A stretch of DNA of 64,000 bases from Nannocystis sp. RBIL2 (lineage in GTDB: Bacteria > Myxococcota_A > Polyangia > Nannocystales > Nannocystaceae): the NCBI RefSeq assembly GCF_026626745.1, contig NZ_JAPNJW010000001.1:1642001-1706000 (forward strand). Reading direction: 5' to 3'. The notes beneath the pieces were generated by a model. It was not told the origin of the DNA and did no database searches. It saw nothing but the letters and a program-made list of their open reading frames with translations. Positions 1 through 9,785 of this stretch are shown piece after piece. Each line of letters begins with the position of its first letter. Positions within the stretch are counted from its first letter, which is position 1. The position numbers and the translations under genes were made by a program.

Positions 1-281
1 CGCGGGGCGGCCGCCGAAACATGGTTTACGCGCCGCATTGGCGAGCACGCCGCCGGCGGGCTGGACAGCCCCCGGCCGAGGCGCAGCCCCGGTCAATTCT
101 TCGCTCACGGCTCGATTCAGGCGGATATGCGGGCGAATGGCTCGCTCGCGGCTCCACGAGCCTGCTGTGGTCGGGCGCATGGCGGCGCCTTTGCTCGTAC
201 CACGGTCCCCCTCAGACTTGCCCTCGACGACGCACCTGCCATGGAGCACACGTCAACGCGCTGAAGAGAGCTGAAGGCACC

Positions 282-1223
282 ATGCTATTCAATCAAACCA
301 GTATCCTCCTGACCGCGCTCACCCTGGGCTTGGCTATCCCCTGGACCGAGCCCACGTGCGATTGCAATCCGCACCCCGACGACGACCCGTGCCAGTACGA
401 CTCCGACTGCTACGGCGACCAGGTCTGCATCGACTACGAATGCGTCGACCCCCCGCCGCCACCCGAGTGCAAGTACGACTCCGACTGCTACGGCGACCAG
501 GTGTGCGTCGACTACGAATGCGTCGATCCCCCACCCGAGTGCACGTACGACTCCGACTGCTACGACGGCCAGATCTGCGTCGACTACGAATGCGTCGACC
601 CGCCGCCCGAGTGCACGTACGACTCCGACTGCTACGACGGCCAGATCTGCGTCGACTACGAATGCGTCGACCCGCCGCCCGAGTGCACGTACGACTCCGA
701 CTGCTACGACGGCCAGATCTGCGTCGACTACGAATGCGTCGATCCGCCGCCCGAGTGCACGTACGACTCCGACTGCTACGACGGCCAGATCTGCGTCGAC
801 TACGAATGCGTCGATCCGCCGCCCGAGTGCACGTACGACTCCGACTGCTACGACGGCCAGATCTGCGTCGACTACGAATGCGTCGATCCGCCGCCCGAGT
901 GCAAGTACGACTCCGACTGCTACGACGGCCAGATCTGCGTCGACTACGTCTGCGTCGATCCCCCGACCTCGTGCAAGTACGACTCCGACTGCTACGGCGA
1001 CCAGGTCTGCGTCGACTATGTCTGCGTCGACCCGCCGACCTCGTGCAAGTACGACTCCCAATGCTACGGCGACCAGATCTGCGTCGACTACGTCTGCGTC
1101 GACCCCCCGCCCTCGTGCACGTACGACTCCGACTGCCCGGATTACTACATCTGCGTCGATTACGTCTGCCAGGAGAAGGTGTGCGGAGGCGACGCTCGCT
1201 TCTACGACCCGCACTGCTACTGA
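282..1223 (+). CDS. Secreted Cys-rich tandem-repeat protein
   Basis: Encodes 313 aa. An open frame extends to position 21, but the ATG at 282 is preferred: it has an AAGG-type ribosome site just upstream and opens directly into a signal peptide (MLFNQTSILLTALTLGLAIP). The mature protein is eleven repeats of about 24 residues, each with four Cys at fixed spacing, of the form C-x-YDSDC-x5-IC-x-DYxC-VDPPPE, followed by a short Cys-containing tail. The DNA is nearly identical between the middle copies, so the array expanded recently. The pattern resembles the small disulfide-rich repeats common in myxobacterial surface proteins. A structural or adhesive surface role is inference; no catalytic motif is visible. 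Followed by a region with no intact gene. Confidence 0.75.
   Translation: MLFNQTSILLTALTLGLAIPWTEPTCDCNPHPDDDPCQYDSDCYGDQVCIDYECVDPPPPPECKYDSDCYGDQVCVDYECVDPPPECTYDSDCYDGQICVDYECVDPPPECTYDSDCYDGQICVDYECVDPPPECTYDSDCYDGQICVDYECVDPPPECTYDSDCYDGQICVDYECVDPPPECTYDSDCYDGQICVDYECVDPPPECKYDSDCYDGQICVDYVCVDPPTSCKYDSDCYGDQVCVDYVCVDPPTSCKYDSQCYGDQICVDYVCVDPPPSCTYDSDCPDYYICVDYVCQEKVCGGDARFYDPHCY
390..1180 (+). repeat. 72-bp tandem repeat array (coding)
   Basis: Eleven in-frame units. The first is 78 bp (390-467) and the next nine are 72 bp each, starting at 468, 540, 612 and so on; the last, from 1116, is partial. Five central units are almost identical at DNA level, differing mainly by a GAC/GAT wobble. 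The array encodes the 24-residue Cys-rich repeat. Confidence 0.9.
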
Positions 1224-1298
1224 CGATCGGCCGGCGGCTTCCCTCACGGTTCGGCGCCCCGACTCGGCGGCGCCGGCCCGGGGGCGGGCCACGGTGAC

Positions 1299-1951
1299 AT
1301 GCGAGCTCGGCCGCGATCCTTCGCGCCATGGTCGGCGGAGCTGATCGGCCGCCGCTGGACCGACACCGACGACGGCGACAGCAGCGACAGCGCGCGCGCC
1401 GTCGTCATCGACCCACCGGGCGGACCATCGTCGGCGGCGTCCCGAACCTCGACTGCCTCGACGTGTCGCGGATTGCCCTCGCCCCCGACGGCGCCTTCGG
1501 GCTCGACGACCCGGCTGTCCGTCGCAGTCGACGCCGAGAACCTCGATGACCTCGACCACGCCCGCACAGTCGTCTCGGCCGCCATCGACGATCCCGCCGG
1601 CACCTGAAACGCCGTCGCAGCGCTCGGCGACCTCGTGCTCGCCGGCTCGCTCGAACGGCGCCTCGCGGTGCGGCGTGGACGCTCTTCCGCGACGGCCACC
1701 CGAAGCATGATTACGCCGACACAGTCGCCGCCGGGGAGGACGAGTCCCTGGTCGTCGGCTGCGCCCATATTTTGATACAGGTGCTGACCGGCGCCTTCGA
1801 CGGGCCGCTACCGCGGCGACGGGGCGACGAGGTTTACGGCGTCGCGTTCGGCGACGGCTTCGTCGCCTCGCCGGCGACGGTCCGGCGGATCGAGGCCGAC
1901 TCACCGTCTCGCGCCGATCTCCGCCCCGACGCGCTGACGCGCCGATCGTAA
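1299..1951 (+). pseudogene. Decayed beta-propeller-type (delta-60-like) protein gene
   Basis: No single frame is open, but switching between two frames gives a coherent repeat protein. Frame of 1299 reads SARAVVIDP. Near 1408 the sense moves to the frame of 1328 (TGRTIVGGVPN, RIALAPDGAFG). It returns to the first frame for about 1520-1670, crossing a TGA at 1605 (DLVLAGS). It moves again to AWTLFRDGH, SLVVGCAH and DEVYGVAFGDGF, and ends at the TAA at 1949-1951. The recurring pattern (A-V-A-x-D-P-x-G-x-I-V-x-G, then hydrophobic-x-DG) is that of delta-60/SBBP-like beta-propeller repeats of myxobacterial secreted proteins. At least three frameshifts and one stop imply a pseudogene, unless the assembly has indel errors. 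No clear start was found. Confidence 0.4.
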
Positions 1952-2457
1952 TGAGGCGATCGCTGCCCGGTCGGCCACCCGGAGCCGCGTCGTCCCGCCG
2001 GGACGGGCCGCGATCCCGACCGGCGATCTCGTCCGACCGCGATCCGACGCCGCGTCGTCCCCCGTCGGTAATGACAACGCTCCGACGGGTACGACGCCGA
2101 AGTGACGACTCCCGCGGCACCGATCGCAATTCCTTTTTATTAAGTGGCCTGCCTCGCCGGCCTGTCCGCGCCGAGTCGTCCTGGTGCAGCGTCGATTCGC
2201 GTCCTGCCGCGCACAATCGCGCGACTTTCGCCGCTCGCCGCCAGGATCTGCTGGCCCGAACTCACATGGCTCGAAGTTCAGGTGATGATCTATTGGCGTC
2301 GACCGTCGGCGAATATCCGCGGGCGAATGCATCGCGACCGGCCGGGGCCTAGTGTCCCGCGGCCGTAGCGATCGTGCCGGTACCCACGCTCGCGCCGCGC
2401 CTGGCGGCCACGGCGTGGGTCGCCGTTATCCAACCGATCGATCGGAGTAGCAAACAG
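1952..2457. other. Intergenic region with no recognised gene
   Basis: About 500 bp between the decayed gene and the first DUF4215 lipoprotein. Open frames here have no recognisable protein signal on either strand. A short AT-rich stretch near 2128-2142 (CAATTCCTTTTTATTAAG) stands out from the GC-rich background and could be promoter DNA. An 11-mer GCGGGCGAATG near 2319 also occurs near 129, upstream of the other Cys-rich gene. Confidence 0.4.
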
Positions 2458-4806
2458 ATGGAGAACACGAAGTATCTCGAGGTTCGTCGCGCCTATGCGT
2501 GCACGCTGGCGACGGCCCTGCACCTTTTGGCCACCGGCTGTGACGGTGGCGTCGAAGTCTCGATCCATATCACCAACCCCGCGCCCGACGTCCCCTGCGG
2601 CGACGGTCAGCTCGATCCCGGCGAGGAATGCGACGACGGGCCCGAGAACGGCAACGACGCCGCCTGCAAGCTCGACTGCACCCTCGCCGTCTGCGGCGAC
2701 GGCCACGTCGGCCCGGGCGAGGCCTGCGACGACGGCAACGACGTCGACGACGACGAATGCAGCAATACTTGCGCGCCGGGTCCGGTCTGCGGCGACGGCG
2801 TCGTCGACCCCGGCGAGGCCTGCGACGACGGCAACGACGTCGACCACGACGCGTGCAGCAACGCCTGCGGCCTCCCGGCCTGCGGCGACGGCATCGTCCA
2901 GATCGGCGAGGCCTGCGACGACGGCAACGGCGACGACACCGATCTATGCACCGCCCTCTGCGTCCCCGCCAGCTGCGGCGACGACCACCTGCAGCCCGCC
3001 GCCGGCGAGCAGTGCGACGACGGGGCCGGCAACGGCGCGAACGCGGCCTGTCGCGCCAATTGCAAGCTCAACGTCTGCGGCGACGGCGACATCGGTCCCG
3101 GCGAGGCCTGCGACAACGGCCCGAGCAACGCGGACAACGCCGCTTGCAAGCTCGACTGCGCCCTCGCAGTGTGCGGTGACGGCCACCTCGGCCCGATGGA
3201 GGGCTGCGACGACGGCAACGCCGTCGACCTCGACGCGTGCAGCAACGCCTGCGTCGTCCCGCTGTGCGGCGACGGCGTCGTCCAGGCCAGCGAGGCCTGC
3301 GACGACGGCGACGCCGACAACACCGACGACTGCACCGACGCCTGCACCCTCGCGGCCTGCGGCGACGGCTTCGTCCAGGCCGGCGAGGCCTGCGACGACG
3401 GCCCGGACAACAGCGACGGCGGCGCCTGCACCCTCGCCTGCACCCTCGCCACCTGCGGCGACGGCCACGTCCACGATCAGGGCGGCGGCGACGAGCAGTG
3501 CGACGAGGGCCTCGCCAACGGCCCCGGTCACGCCTGCCTCGCCGATTGCACCCTCAACGTCTGCGGCGACGGCGACCTCGGCCCCGGCGAGGCCTGCGAC
3601 GACGGCAACCTCGCCGGCGGCGACGGCTGCGGCCCGACCTGCGCCCACGAGGCGTGCGGCAACGAGATCGTCGACGTCGGCGAGCAGTGCGACGACGGCC
3701 AGGACGGCGACCCCGACGACGGCTGCACCGACGCGTGCATGCTCCCGAGCTGCGGCGACGGCTTCGTCCAGCCCAGCAAGGACGAGCAGTGCGACGACGG
3801 GGCCGGCAACAGCGACGGCGGCGACTGCACCAGCCAGTGCAAGCTGGCGACCTGCGGCGACGGCCTGGTCCAGCTCGCGGTCGAGCAGTGCGACGACGGG
3901 GCCGGCAACGCCAACACCCACGCCTGCAAGCTCGATTGCACCCTGGGCTACTGCGGCGACGGCTACGTCGGCCCCGGCGAGGCCTGCGACGACGCCGACG
4001 CGCTCGACGACGACACCTGCAGCAACACCTGCAAGCTGCCGACCTGCGGCGACGGCCTCAAGCAGGGCGTCGAGGGCTGCGACCTCGGGCCGCTCAACGA
4101 CAACAACGGCGAATGCACCCTCGGCTGCACTGCGGCCAAGTGCGGCGACGGCTTCTTGCGCGCCGGCGTCGAGGCCTGCGACGACGGCAACAGCAACCAC
4201 AACGACGCCTGCCTGAACACGTGCCAGATCGCGGTGTGTGGCGACGGCGCGGTGCGGACCGGCGTCGAGACCTGCGACGACGGCAACACCCTCGGCGGCG
4301 ACGGCTGCAACGCTGTCTGCTCCCGGCCCAAGCGCGTGTTCGTCACCAGCACCACGTATTCGGGCTTCATGGGCGGGCTCGCCGGCGCCCGGTCCTACTG
4401 CCAGACGCGGGCCGCCGCGGCCGGCCTGGGCGGCACCTGGGACGCCTGGATCAGCACCAACGTCAGCAACCCGGCGATCCGGTTCATCCGGTCGACGACG
4501 CATTACGCCCGCATCGACGGCCCGGAGATCGCCCAGAGCTGGGCGGACCTGATCGACGGCACCCTCGATGCGCCGATCGACGTCGACGAGTTCGGCACGC
4601 CCGTGCCCGCCGGCGGCGTGTGGACCGGCACCGCCGCGCACGGCGGCGCCCTCGGCGAGACGTGCGTGAACTGGACCAGCTCGCTGTCCACGAACAAGGC
4701 CTACGACGGCCGCAGCGACGCCGCCGACTCTCACTGGACCGCGCGCTCGCTCTTCCTCGCCGCCTCCTGCCAGACCTTCCAGCGCCTGTACTGCTTCGAG
4801 CAATGA
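2458..4806 (+). CDS. DUF4215 repeat / DUF1554 lipoprotein (copy 1)
   Basis: Encodes 782 aa. The start is set at the ATG at 2458 (GGAG 8-12 bases upstream) rather than the in-frame ATG at 2374. It then begins with a signal sequence ending in a lipobox (LLATGC), so it is probably a lipoprotein. Residues about 40-610 are 18 Myxococcus-type Cys-rich repeats (DUF4215: CGDG-x4-GEACDDGN-x5-DxC-x3-C). The last about 160 residues match DUF1554, a C-type-lectin-like fold (KRVFVTSTTYSG, WTGTAAHGG, CVNWT, LYCFEQ). The Asp-rich loops suggest metal binding; an adhesin or cell-surface recognition role is inferred from domain type. First of three tandem paralogues with short gaps (43 and 39 bp), probably one transcript. 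Confidence 0.85.
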   Translation: MENTKYLEVRRAYACTLATALHLLATGCDGGVEVSIHITNPAPDVPCGDGQLDPGEECDDGPENGNDAACKLDCTLAVCGDGHVGPGEACDDGNDVDDDECSNTCAPGPVCGDGVVDPGEACDDGNDVDHDACSNACGLPACGDGIVQIGEACDDGNGDDTDLCTALCVPASCGDDHLQPAAGEQCDDGAGNGANAACRANCKLNVCGDGDIGPGEACDNGPSNADNAACKLDCALAVCGDGHLGPMEGCDDGNAVDLDACSNACVVPLCGDGVVQASEACDDGDADNTDDCTDACTLAACGDGFVQAGEACDDGPDNSDGGACTLACTLATCGDGHVHDQGGGDEQCDEGLANGPGHACLADCTLNVCGDGDLGPGEACDDGNLAGGDGCGPTCAHEACGNEIVDVGEQCDDGQDGDPDDGCTDACMLPSCGDGFVQPSKDEQCDDGAGNSDGGDCTSQCKLATCGDGLVQLAVEQCDDGAGNANTHACKLDCTLGYCGDGYVGPGEACDDADALDDDTCSNTCKLPTCGDGLKQGVEGCDLGPLNDNNGECTLGCTAAKCGDGFLRAGVEACDDGNSNHNDACLNTCQIAVCGDGAVRTGVETCDDGNTLGGDGCNAVCSRPKRVFVTSTTYSGFMGGLAGARSYCQTRAAAAGLGGTWDAWISTNVSNPAIRFIRSTTHYARIDGPEIAQSWADLIDGTLDAPIDVDEFGTPVPAGGVWTGTAAHGGALGETCVNWTSSLSTNKAYDGRSDAADSHWTARSLFLAASCQTFQRLYCFEQ

Positions 4807-4849
4807 GCCCGGGCCGCCCCCTCGACATCCTTCTGGAGATTTTTTCGTC

Positions 4850-7093
4850 ATGTCCATCCACATTCGACCCATTCATTCCTTGCAGGCGGGCCTGCTCGCG
4901 GCCGGCCTGCAGCTCGTGATCCCGGCCTGCGACGGCGCCCTCGACGTCGCGGTCGACATCAACGTCGGCACCGCCGGCGGCGCCTGCGGCGACGGCGAGC
5001 TCCAACCCGGCGAGCAATGCGACCACGGCCCGGCCAACGGCCCCGGTCAGGCGTGCCACGCCGACTGTCAGCTCGACATCTGCGGCGACGGCGACCTCGG
5101 TCCCGGCGAGCAGTGCGACGACGGCGACGACAACGGCCCCGACGCCCCCTGCACCCCCCAATGCAAGCCGAGCGCCTGCGGCGACGGCTTCGCCGGTCCC
5201 GGCGAAGCGTGCGACGACGGCAATCCGCTCGACACCGATCTATGCACCTCCGCCTGCGTCCCCGCGGCCTGCGGCGACGGCCACCACCAGCCCGCCGCCG
5301 GCGAGCAGTGCGACCACGGCCCCGCCAACGGCCCGAACGCCGCCTGCCGCACCAACTGCACCACCAACGTCTGCGGCGACGGCGACATCGGCCCCGGTGA
5401 GGCGTGCGACAACGGCCCGAGCAACGGCAACAACGCCGCCTGCAAGTCGAACTGCGCCTTGAACGTGTGCGGCGACGGCCACGTCGGCCCGATGGAGGGC
5501 TGCGACGACGGCAACGCGGTCGACCTCGACGCCTGCAGCGACGCCTGCGTCGCGGCCACCTGCGGCGACGGCGTGGTCCAGGCCACCGAGGCCTGCGACG
5601 ACGGCAATCCGATCGACACCGACGCCTGCACCACCGCCTGCACCGCCGCGGCCTGCGGCGACGGCCACGTGCAGCCCGGCGAGGCCTGCGACGACGGGCC
5701 GGGCAACAGCGACGGCGGCGGCTGCACCCTCGCGTGCGCGCTCGCTACCTGCGGCGACAGCCTATTGCACGATCAAGGCGGCGGCGCCGAGCAATGCGAC
5801 GAGGGCCCGGCCAACGGCCCCGGTCACGCCTGCCTCGCCGATTGCAAGCACAACGTCTGCGGCGACGGCGACCTCGGCCCCGGCGAGGCCTGCGACGACG
5901 GCGACCTCGTCGGCGGCGACGGCTGCACCGCGACGTGTACCCTCGAGGCGTGCGGCAACGGCATCGTCGATCCCGGCGAGCCGTGCGACGACGGGGCCGA
6001 CGGCGACCAGGACGACGGTTGCACCGACGAATGCACCGTGCCCGCCTGCGGCGACGGCCACGTGCAGGCCAGCCTGGGCGAGCAGTGCGACGCCGGCGCG
6101 GGCAACAGCGATGGCGGCGCCTGCACCCTGAGCTGCGCGCTCGCGGTGTGCGGCGACGGCCACGTGTGGCTCGCCGAGGAGCAGTGCGATCACGGCGCCA
6201 ACAACGGCGAGGACACGCCGTGCAAGCTCGACTGCACCGGGGCCCTCTGCGGCGACGGCGTCGTCGGCCCCGGCGAGGCCTGCGACGACGGCGACGAGGA
6301 CGACGACGACGCGTGCACCAGCGCGTGCAAGGTCATGACCTGCGGCGACGGCGTCGTGCAGGTCGGCGAGCAGTGCGACGAAGGCCCGGCCAACGACAAC
6401 GCCGGCGCCTGCACCCTCACCTGCCTGATCGCCAGCTGCGGCGACGGCCTCGTCCAGGCCGGCGAGACCTGCGACGACGGCGACCACGACGACCACGACG
6501 CCTGCACCAACGACTGCCAGACAGCCACCTGCGGCGACGGCGCGCTGTGGACCGGCCACGAGCAGTGCGACGACGGCAACAACGTCACCGGCGACGGTTG
6601 CAGCGACGACTGCACCCTGCCCAAGCGCGTGTTCGTCACCGCCATCGGCTACACCGGCAACCTGGGCGGGATCGCCGGCGGCAAGGCCAAGTGCCAGGCT
6701 CGCGCCGACCTGGCCGGCCTCGGCGGCGTCTGGGACGCCTATCTCGTGATCCTGGGGAGCACGCCCGAGGCGCGCTTCACCCACTCGACGACCGGCTACC
6801 AGCGCATCGACGGCGCGATCGTGGCCGACGACTGGGACGACCTCGTCGACGGGTTCATCGACGCGCCGATCAGCGTCAACGAGTTCGGCGGCCAGGTCGG
6901 CACCGACTGGGTGTGGACCGGCGCCGGACCGGTGCTGAACAACGGGTTCGAGTCGGCCTGCAACAACTGGCTCGTCGGCAACGAGTCCGCCAAGGGGTGG
7001 GTCGGTCGGACCCAGGCCGTCGACGACGAATGGAGCATCCGCTCCGTGCTCTCGTGCGGCGATCTGCGCCGTCTGTACTGCTTCGAACAATGA
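4850..7093 (+). CDS. DUF4215 repeat / DUF1554 lipoprotein (copy 2)
   Basis: Encodes 747 aa. A GGAGA ribosome site lies just upstream of the ATG. The signal sequence ends at a Cys in VIPAC, a slightly atypical lipobox. It carries 17 DUF4215 repeats and the same C-terminal DUF1554 domain (KRVFVTAIGYTGNLGG, VWTGAG, CNNW, LYCFEQ). The order of distinctive repeats (PAAGEQC, VGPMEGC, HDQGGGAEQC, IVDPGE) is the same as in the neighbouring copies. The whole gene was therefore duplicated and one early repeat was lost here. Surface adhesion or recognition is inferred from the domains. Confidence 0.85.
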   Translation: MSIHIRPIHSLQAGLLAAGLQLVIPACDGALDVAVDINVGTAGGACGDGELQPGEQCDHGPANGPGQACHADCQLDICGDGDLGPGEQCDDGDDNGPDAPCTPQCKPSACGDGFAGPGEACDDGNPLDTDLCTSACVPAACGDGHHQPAAGEQCDHGPANGPNAACRTNCTTNVCGDGDIGPGEACDNGPSNGNNAACKSNCALNVCGDGHVGPMEGCDDGNAVDLDACSDACVAATCGDGVVQATEACDDGNPIDTDACTTACTAAACGDGHVQPGEACDDGPGNSDGGGCTLACALATCGDSLLHDQGGGAEQCDEGPANGPGHACLADCKHNVCGDGDLGPGEACDDGDLVGGDGCTATCTLEACGNGIVDPGEPCDDGADGDQDDGCTDECTVPACGDGHVQASLGEQCDAGAGNSDGGACTLSCALAVCGDGHVWLAEEQCDHGANNGEDTPCKLDCTGALCGDGVVGPGEACDDGDEDDDDACTSACKVMTCGDGVVQVGEQCDEGPANDNAGACTLTCLIASCGDGLVQAGETCDDGDHDDHDACTNDCQTATCGDGALWTGHEQCDDGNNVTGDGCSDDCTLPKRVFVTAIGYTGNLGGIAGGKAKCQARADLAGLGGVWDAYLVILGSTPEARFTHSTTGYQRIDGAIVADDWDDLVDGFIDAPISVNEFGGQVGTDWVWTGAGPVLNNGFESACNNWLVGNESAKGWVGRTQAVDDEWSIRSVLSCGDLRRLYCFEQ

Positions 7094-7132
7094 CCCGTCC
7101 GCGCGACCTCACGAATCACTGGAGACTTTGAC

Positions 7133-9484
7133 ATGAAGAACCACACCATCCTCCGTACTCTCGGCATTCGCGCGGCCCGGATCACCGGCGCCCTGCTGCT
7201 CGCGGCCGCCGGCTGCGACGCCGACGTCGCCGTCGACCTCGACGTCGACCCGCCGAACCTCGGCAGCGGCGGCAGCCTGGGCGTCTGCGGCGACGGCCAG
7301 CTCGGCCTCGGCGAGCAGTGCGACCACGGTCCGAACAACGGCCCCGGCCAGCTCTGCCGCAGCAACTGTCAGCTCAACGTGTGCGGCGACCTCGAGCTCG
7401 GCCCGGGCGAGGAGTGCGACCAGGGCTCTGCCAACGGCGACCACAAGCCCTGCACCTCGCAGTGCCTGCACGCAGTCTGCGGCGACGGCCTGGTCGGTCC
7501 GGGCGAGGCCTGCGACGACGGCAACGACGTCGACGGCGACGCCTGCACCAACGCCTGCGTCCTCGCCTCGTGCGGCGACGGCATCGCCCAGCCGCCCGAG
7601 ACCTGCGACGACGCCAACACCGTCGACGACGACGCCTGCCGCAACACCTGCGCGGCGGCCAGCTGCGGCGACGGCGTGCTGCAGACCGTGGTCGGCGAGC
7701 AGTGCGACCACGGCCCCGCCAACGGCCCCGCCGCCGCCTGCCGCGCCAACTGCCTGCTCAACGTCTGCGGCGACGGCGACCTCGGCCCCGGCGAGCAGTG
7801 CGACAGCGGCGCGAACAACGGCGACCACGCCGCATGCAAGCTCGACTGCACGATCAACGTGTGCGGCGACGGCCACGCCGGGCCGATGGAGGGCTGCGAC
7901 GACGGCAACCCGGTGAACGACGACGACTGCACCGACGCGTGCACCGTCCCGACCTGCGGCGACGGCATCGTCCAGGCCACCGAGGCGTGCGACGACGGCA
8001 ATCCGATCGACACCGACGCCTGCACCACCGCGTGCACCGACGCGGCCTGCGGCGACGGCTTCCTGCAAGCCGGCGAGGCCTGCGACGCCGGCGCGAGCAA
8101 CAGCGACGGCGGCGACTGCACTCTGGGCTGCGCGATCGCGGTGTGCGGCGACGGCCTCGTCCACGACCAGGGCAGCGGCGACGAGGCGTGCGACAACGGC
8201 CCGAACAACGGACCGAACAAGGGCTGCCTCGCCAGCTGCCAGCTCAACGTGTGCGGCGACGGCCACCTCGGCCCCGCCGAGGGCTGCGACGACGACAACC
8301 TGATGGCGGGCGACGGCTGCAGCCCGGTGTGCACGCTCGAGACGTGCGGCAGCGGGGTCGTCGATCCCGGCGAGCAGTGCGACGACGGCGTCGATCACGA
8401 CCAGGACGACGGCTGCACCGATCTGTGCCGCGCCCCCGTGTGCGGCGACGGCTTCATCCAGCCGAGCCTCGGCGAGCAGTGCGACCACAACGACCTCAAC
8501 AGCAACAGCGGCGCCTGCACTCTGAGCTGCCAGCAGAACGTGTGCGGCGACGGCCTCCTGTGGCTCGGCGTCGAGCAGTGCGACGGCGGCGCGGAGAACG
8601 GCGAGGACAAGTCTTGCAAGCTCGACTGCACCGGCGCCTTCTGCGGTGACGGGGCCGTCGGTCCGGGCGAGGCTTGCGACGACGCCAACCTCGTCAACAC
8701 CGACGGCTGCACCAACGTGTGCAAGCTGCCGAAGTGCGGCGACGGCTTCCTCCAGGGCAGCGAGCAGTGCGACGCGGGCGCCGGCAACAACAACACCGGC
8801 AGTTGCACCCTCTCGTGCAAGTTCCCGGCCTGCGGCGACGGCCACGTGCAGCTCGGCGAAGGCTGCGACGACGGCAACCTCGTGCAGACCGACAGCTGCC
8901 CGAACCATTGCCAGCTGCCCGTCTGCGGCGACGGCTACGCGTGGGCCGGCCACGAGCCGTGCGACGACGGCAACGCCGTCCAGGGCGACGGCTGCTTCGA
9001 ATGCCAGGCTGCCAAGCGGGCGTTCGTCACCAGCACCACGTACGACGGCAACCTCGGCGGCCTCGCAGGCGCCGCGGCCAAGTGCCAGACGCGGGCCGAC
9101 GCGGCCGGCCTCGGCGGCACCTGGGACGTGTGGCTCAGCACCGACGCCAGTTCGCCCTCGACGCGCTTCGTGCCGCCCCTGCCCGGCTATCGACGGATCG
9201 ACAACATCCTGCTGGCCAACACGCTCGCCGACCTGACCGACGGGACGATCGATGTCGCCCTCAGCGTGACCGAACTCGGCACCACGCCCAGCGCGTCGGA
9301 CGTGTGGACCGGCTCCGGCCCGAACGGCCAGGCCACCACCGCCACCTGCACCAACTGGACGACCAATAGCTCGGCGGTCACCGGCGAGTACGGACGCAGC
9401 AACGGGTCCAATGCCGTCTGGAGCGACAACGGCAACCCTGCGACCTGCAACGGGCTGCGCCGCCTGTATTGCTTCGAACAGTGA
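7133..9484 (+). CDS. DUF4215 repeat / DUF1554 lipoprotein (copy 3)
   Basis: Encodes 783 aa. The ATG follows a GGAGA site. The signal sequence ends in the clear lipobox LLAAAGC. Eighteen DUF4215 repeats follow, then a DUF1554 lectin-like domain with the conserved AFVTSTTYDGNLGGLAG opening, WTGSGP, CTNWTT and terminal LYCFEQ. It has the same architecture and repeat order as the two upstream genes. A strong hairpin follows the stop codon, marking the end of the three-gene unit. No enzymatic residues were seen; it is probably displayed on the outer envelope. Confidence 0.85.
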   Translation: MKNHTILRTLGIRAARITGALLLAAAGCDADVAVDLDVDPPNLGSGGSLGVCGDGQLGLGEQCDHGPNNGPGQLCRSNCQLNVCGDLELGPGEECDQGSANGDHKPCTSQCLHAVCGDGLVGPGEACDDGNDVDGDACTNACVLASCGDGIAQPPETCDDANTVDDDACRNTCAAASCGDGVLQTVVGEQCDHGPANGPAAACRANCLLNVCGDGDLGPGEQCDSGANNGDHAACKLDCTINVCGDGHAGPMEGCDDGNPVNDDDCTDACTVPTCGDGIVQATEACDDGNPIDTDACTTACTDAACGDGFLQAGEACDAGASNSDGGDCTLGCAIAVCGDGLVHDQGSGDEACDNGPNNGPNKGCLASCQLNVCGDGHLGPAEGCDDDNLMAGDGCSPVCTLETCGSGVVDPGEQCDDGVDHDQDDGCTDLCRAPVCGDGFIQPSLGEQCDHNDLNSNSGACTLSCQQNVCGDGLLWLGVEQCDGGAENGEDKSCKLDCTGAFCGDGAVGPGEACDDANLVNTDGCTNVCKLPKCGDGFLQGSEQCDAGAGNNNTGSCTLSCKFPACGDGHVQLGEGCDDGNLVQTDSCPNHCQLPVCGDGYAWAGHEPCDDGNAVQGDGCFECQAAKRAFVTSTTYDGNLGGLAGAAAKCQTRADAAGLGGTWDVWLSTDASSPSTRFVPPLPGYRRIDNILLANTLADLTDGTIDVALSVTELGTTPSASDVWTGSGPNGQATTATCTNWTTNSSAVTGEYGRSNGSNAVWSDNGNPATCNGLRRLYCFEQ

Positions 9485-9508
9485 GAGGAAGTCGAGATTC
9501 CACTCGAG

Positions 9509-9536
9509 ATTCCGAGCACTGACGAGTGCTCGGAAT
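9509..9536 (+). terminator. Hairpin terminator after the DUF4215 operon
   Basis: A perfect 12-bp stem (ATTCCGAGCACT pairing with AGTGCTCGGAAT) with a GACG tetraloop, 25 bases after the stop of the third lipoprotein. There is no U-tract, so either intrinsic termination is weak or the hairpin acts as a 3' stabiliser. Confidence 0.65.
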
Positions 9537-9785
9537 TGCGTCTCCCCGACGCCGCAGCGACGCTCGAGGTAGTCGCTCGCGGTCCGAAGATCCTTGTGGC
9601 GGAGGTGGCTGGCGACGACCACCACACCGCCCTCGGCGAGGTGAGGCCGGTTATTACGCCGAGTCGCGTCGGGACCCTGGCCAATCCCTCCCAGAACACC
9701 CCATTGGGCGAGGAACGCGGAGGCGATGATTCGGGGCTATTCCGTGAGTAGCCGAGGCGATTTCCGGTCGACCCCCTGACCGCGC
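9537..9785. other. Gene-free gap
   Basis: About 250 bp between convergent genes. Short open frames on both strands lack a ribosome site or family resemblance. Nothing else was recognised. Confidence 0.5.

Noticed and set aside
1..281. Plus-strand open frames starting at 21 and 38
   Set aside because: No ribosome site; composition like random GC-rich DNA; the true start of the repeat protein is at 282.
285..2216. Long minus-strand open frame opposite the Cys-rich repeat gene
   Set aside because: Arises from the GC-rich codon pattern of the plus-strand repeats; repetitive VVDADLxxVAVGVV-type sequence mirrors the sense repeat, with no ribosome site or domain.
7109..9625. 838-residue minus-strand open frame opposite DUF4215 copy 3
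   Set aside because: Antisense shadow of the repeat gene (VAAHV, AVVALL repeats). Its first residues (SHLRHKDLRTASDYLERR) faintly recall a tyrosine-recombinase end, but no catalytic residues or upstream part exist.
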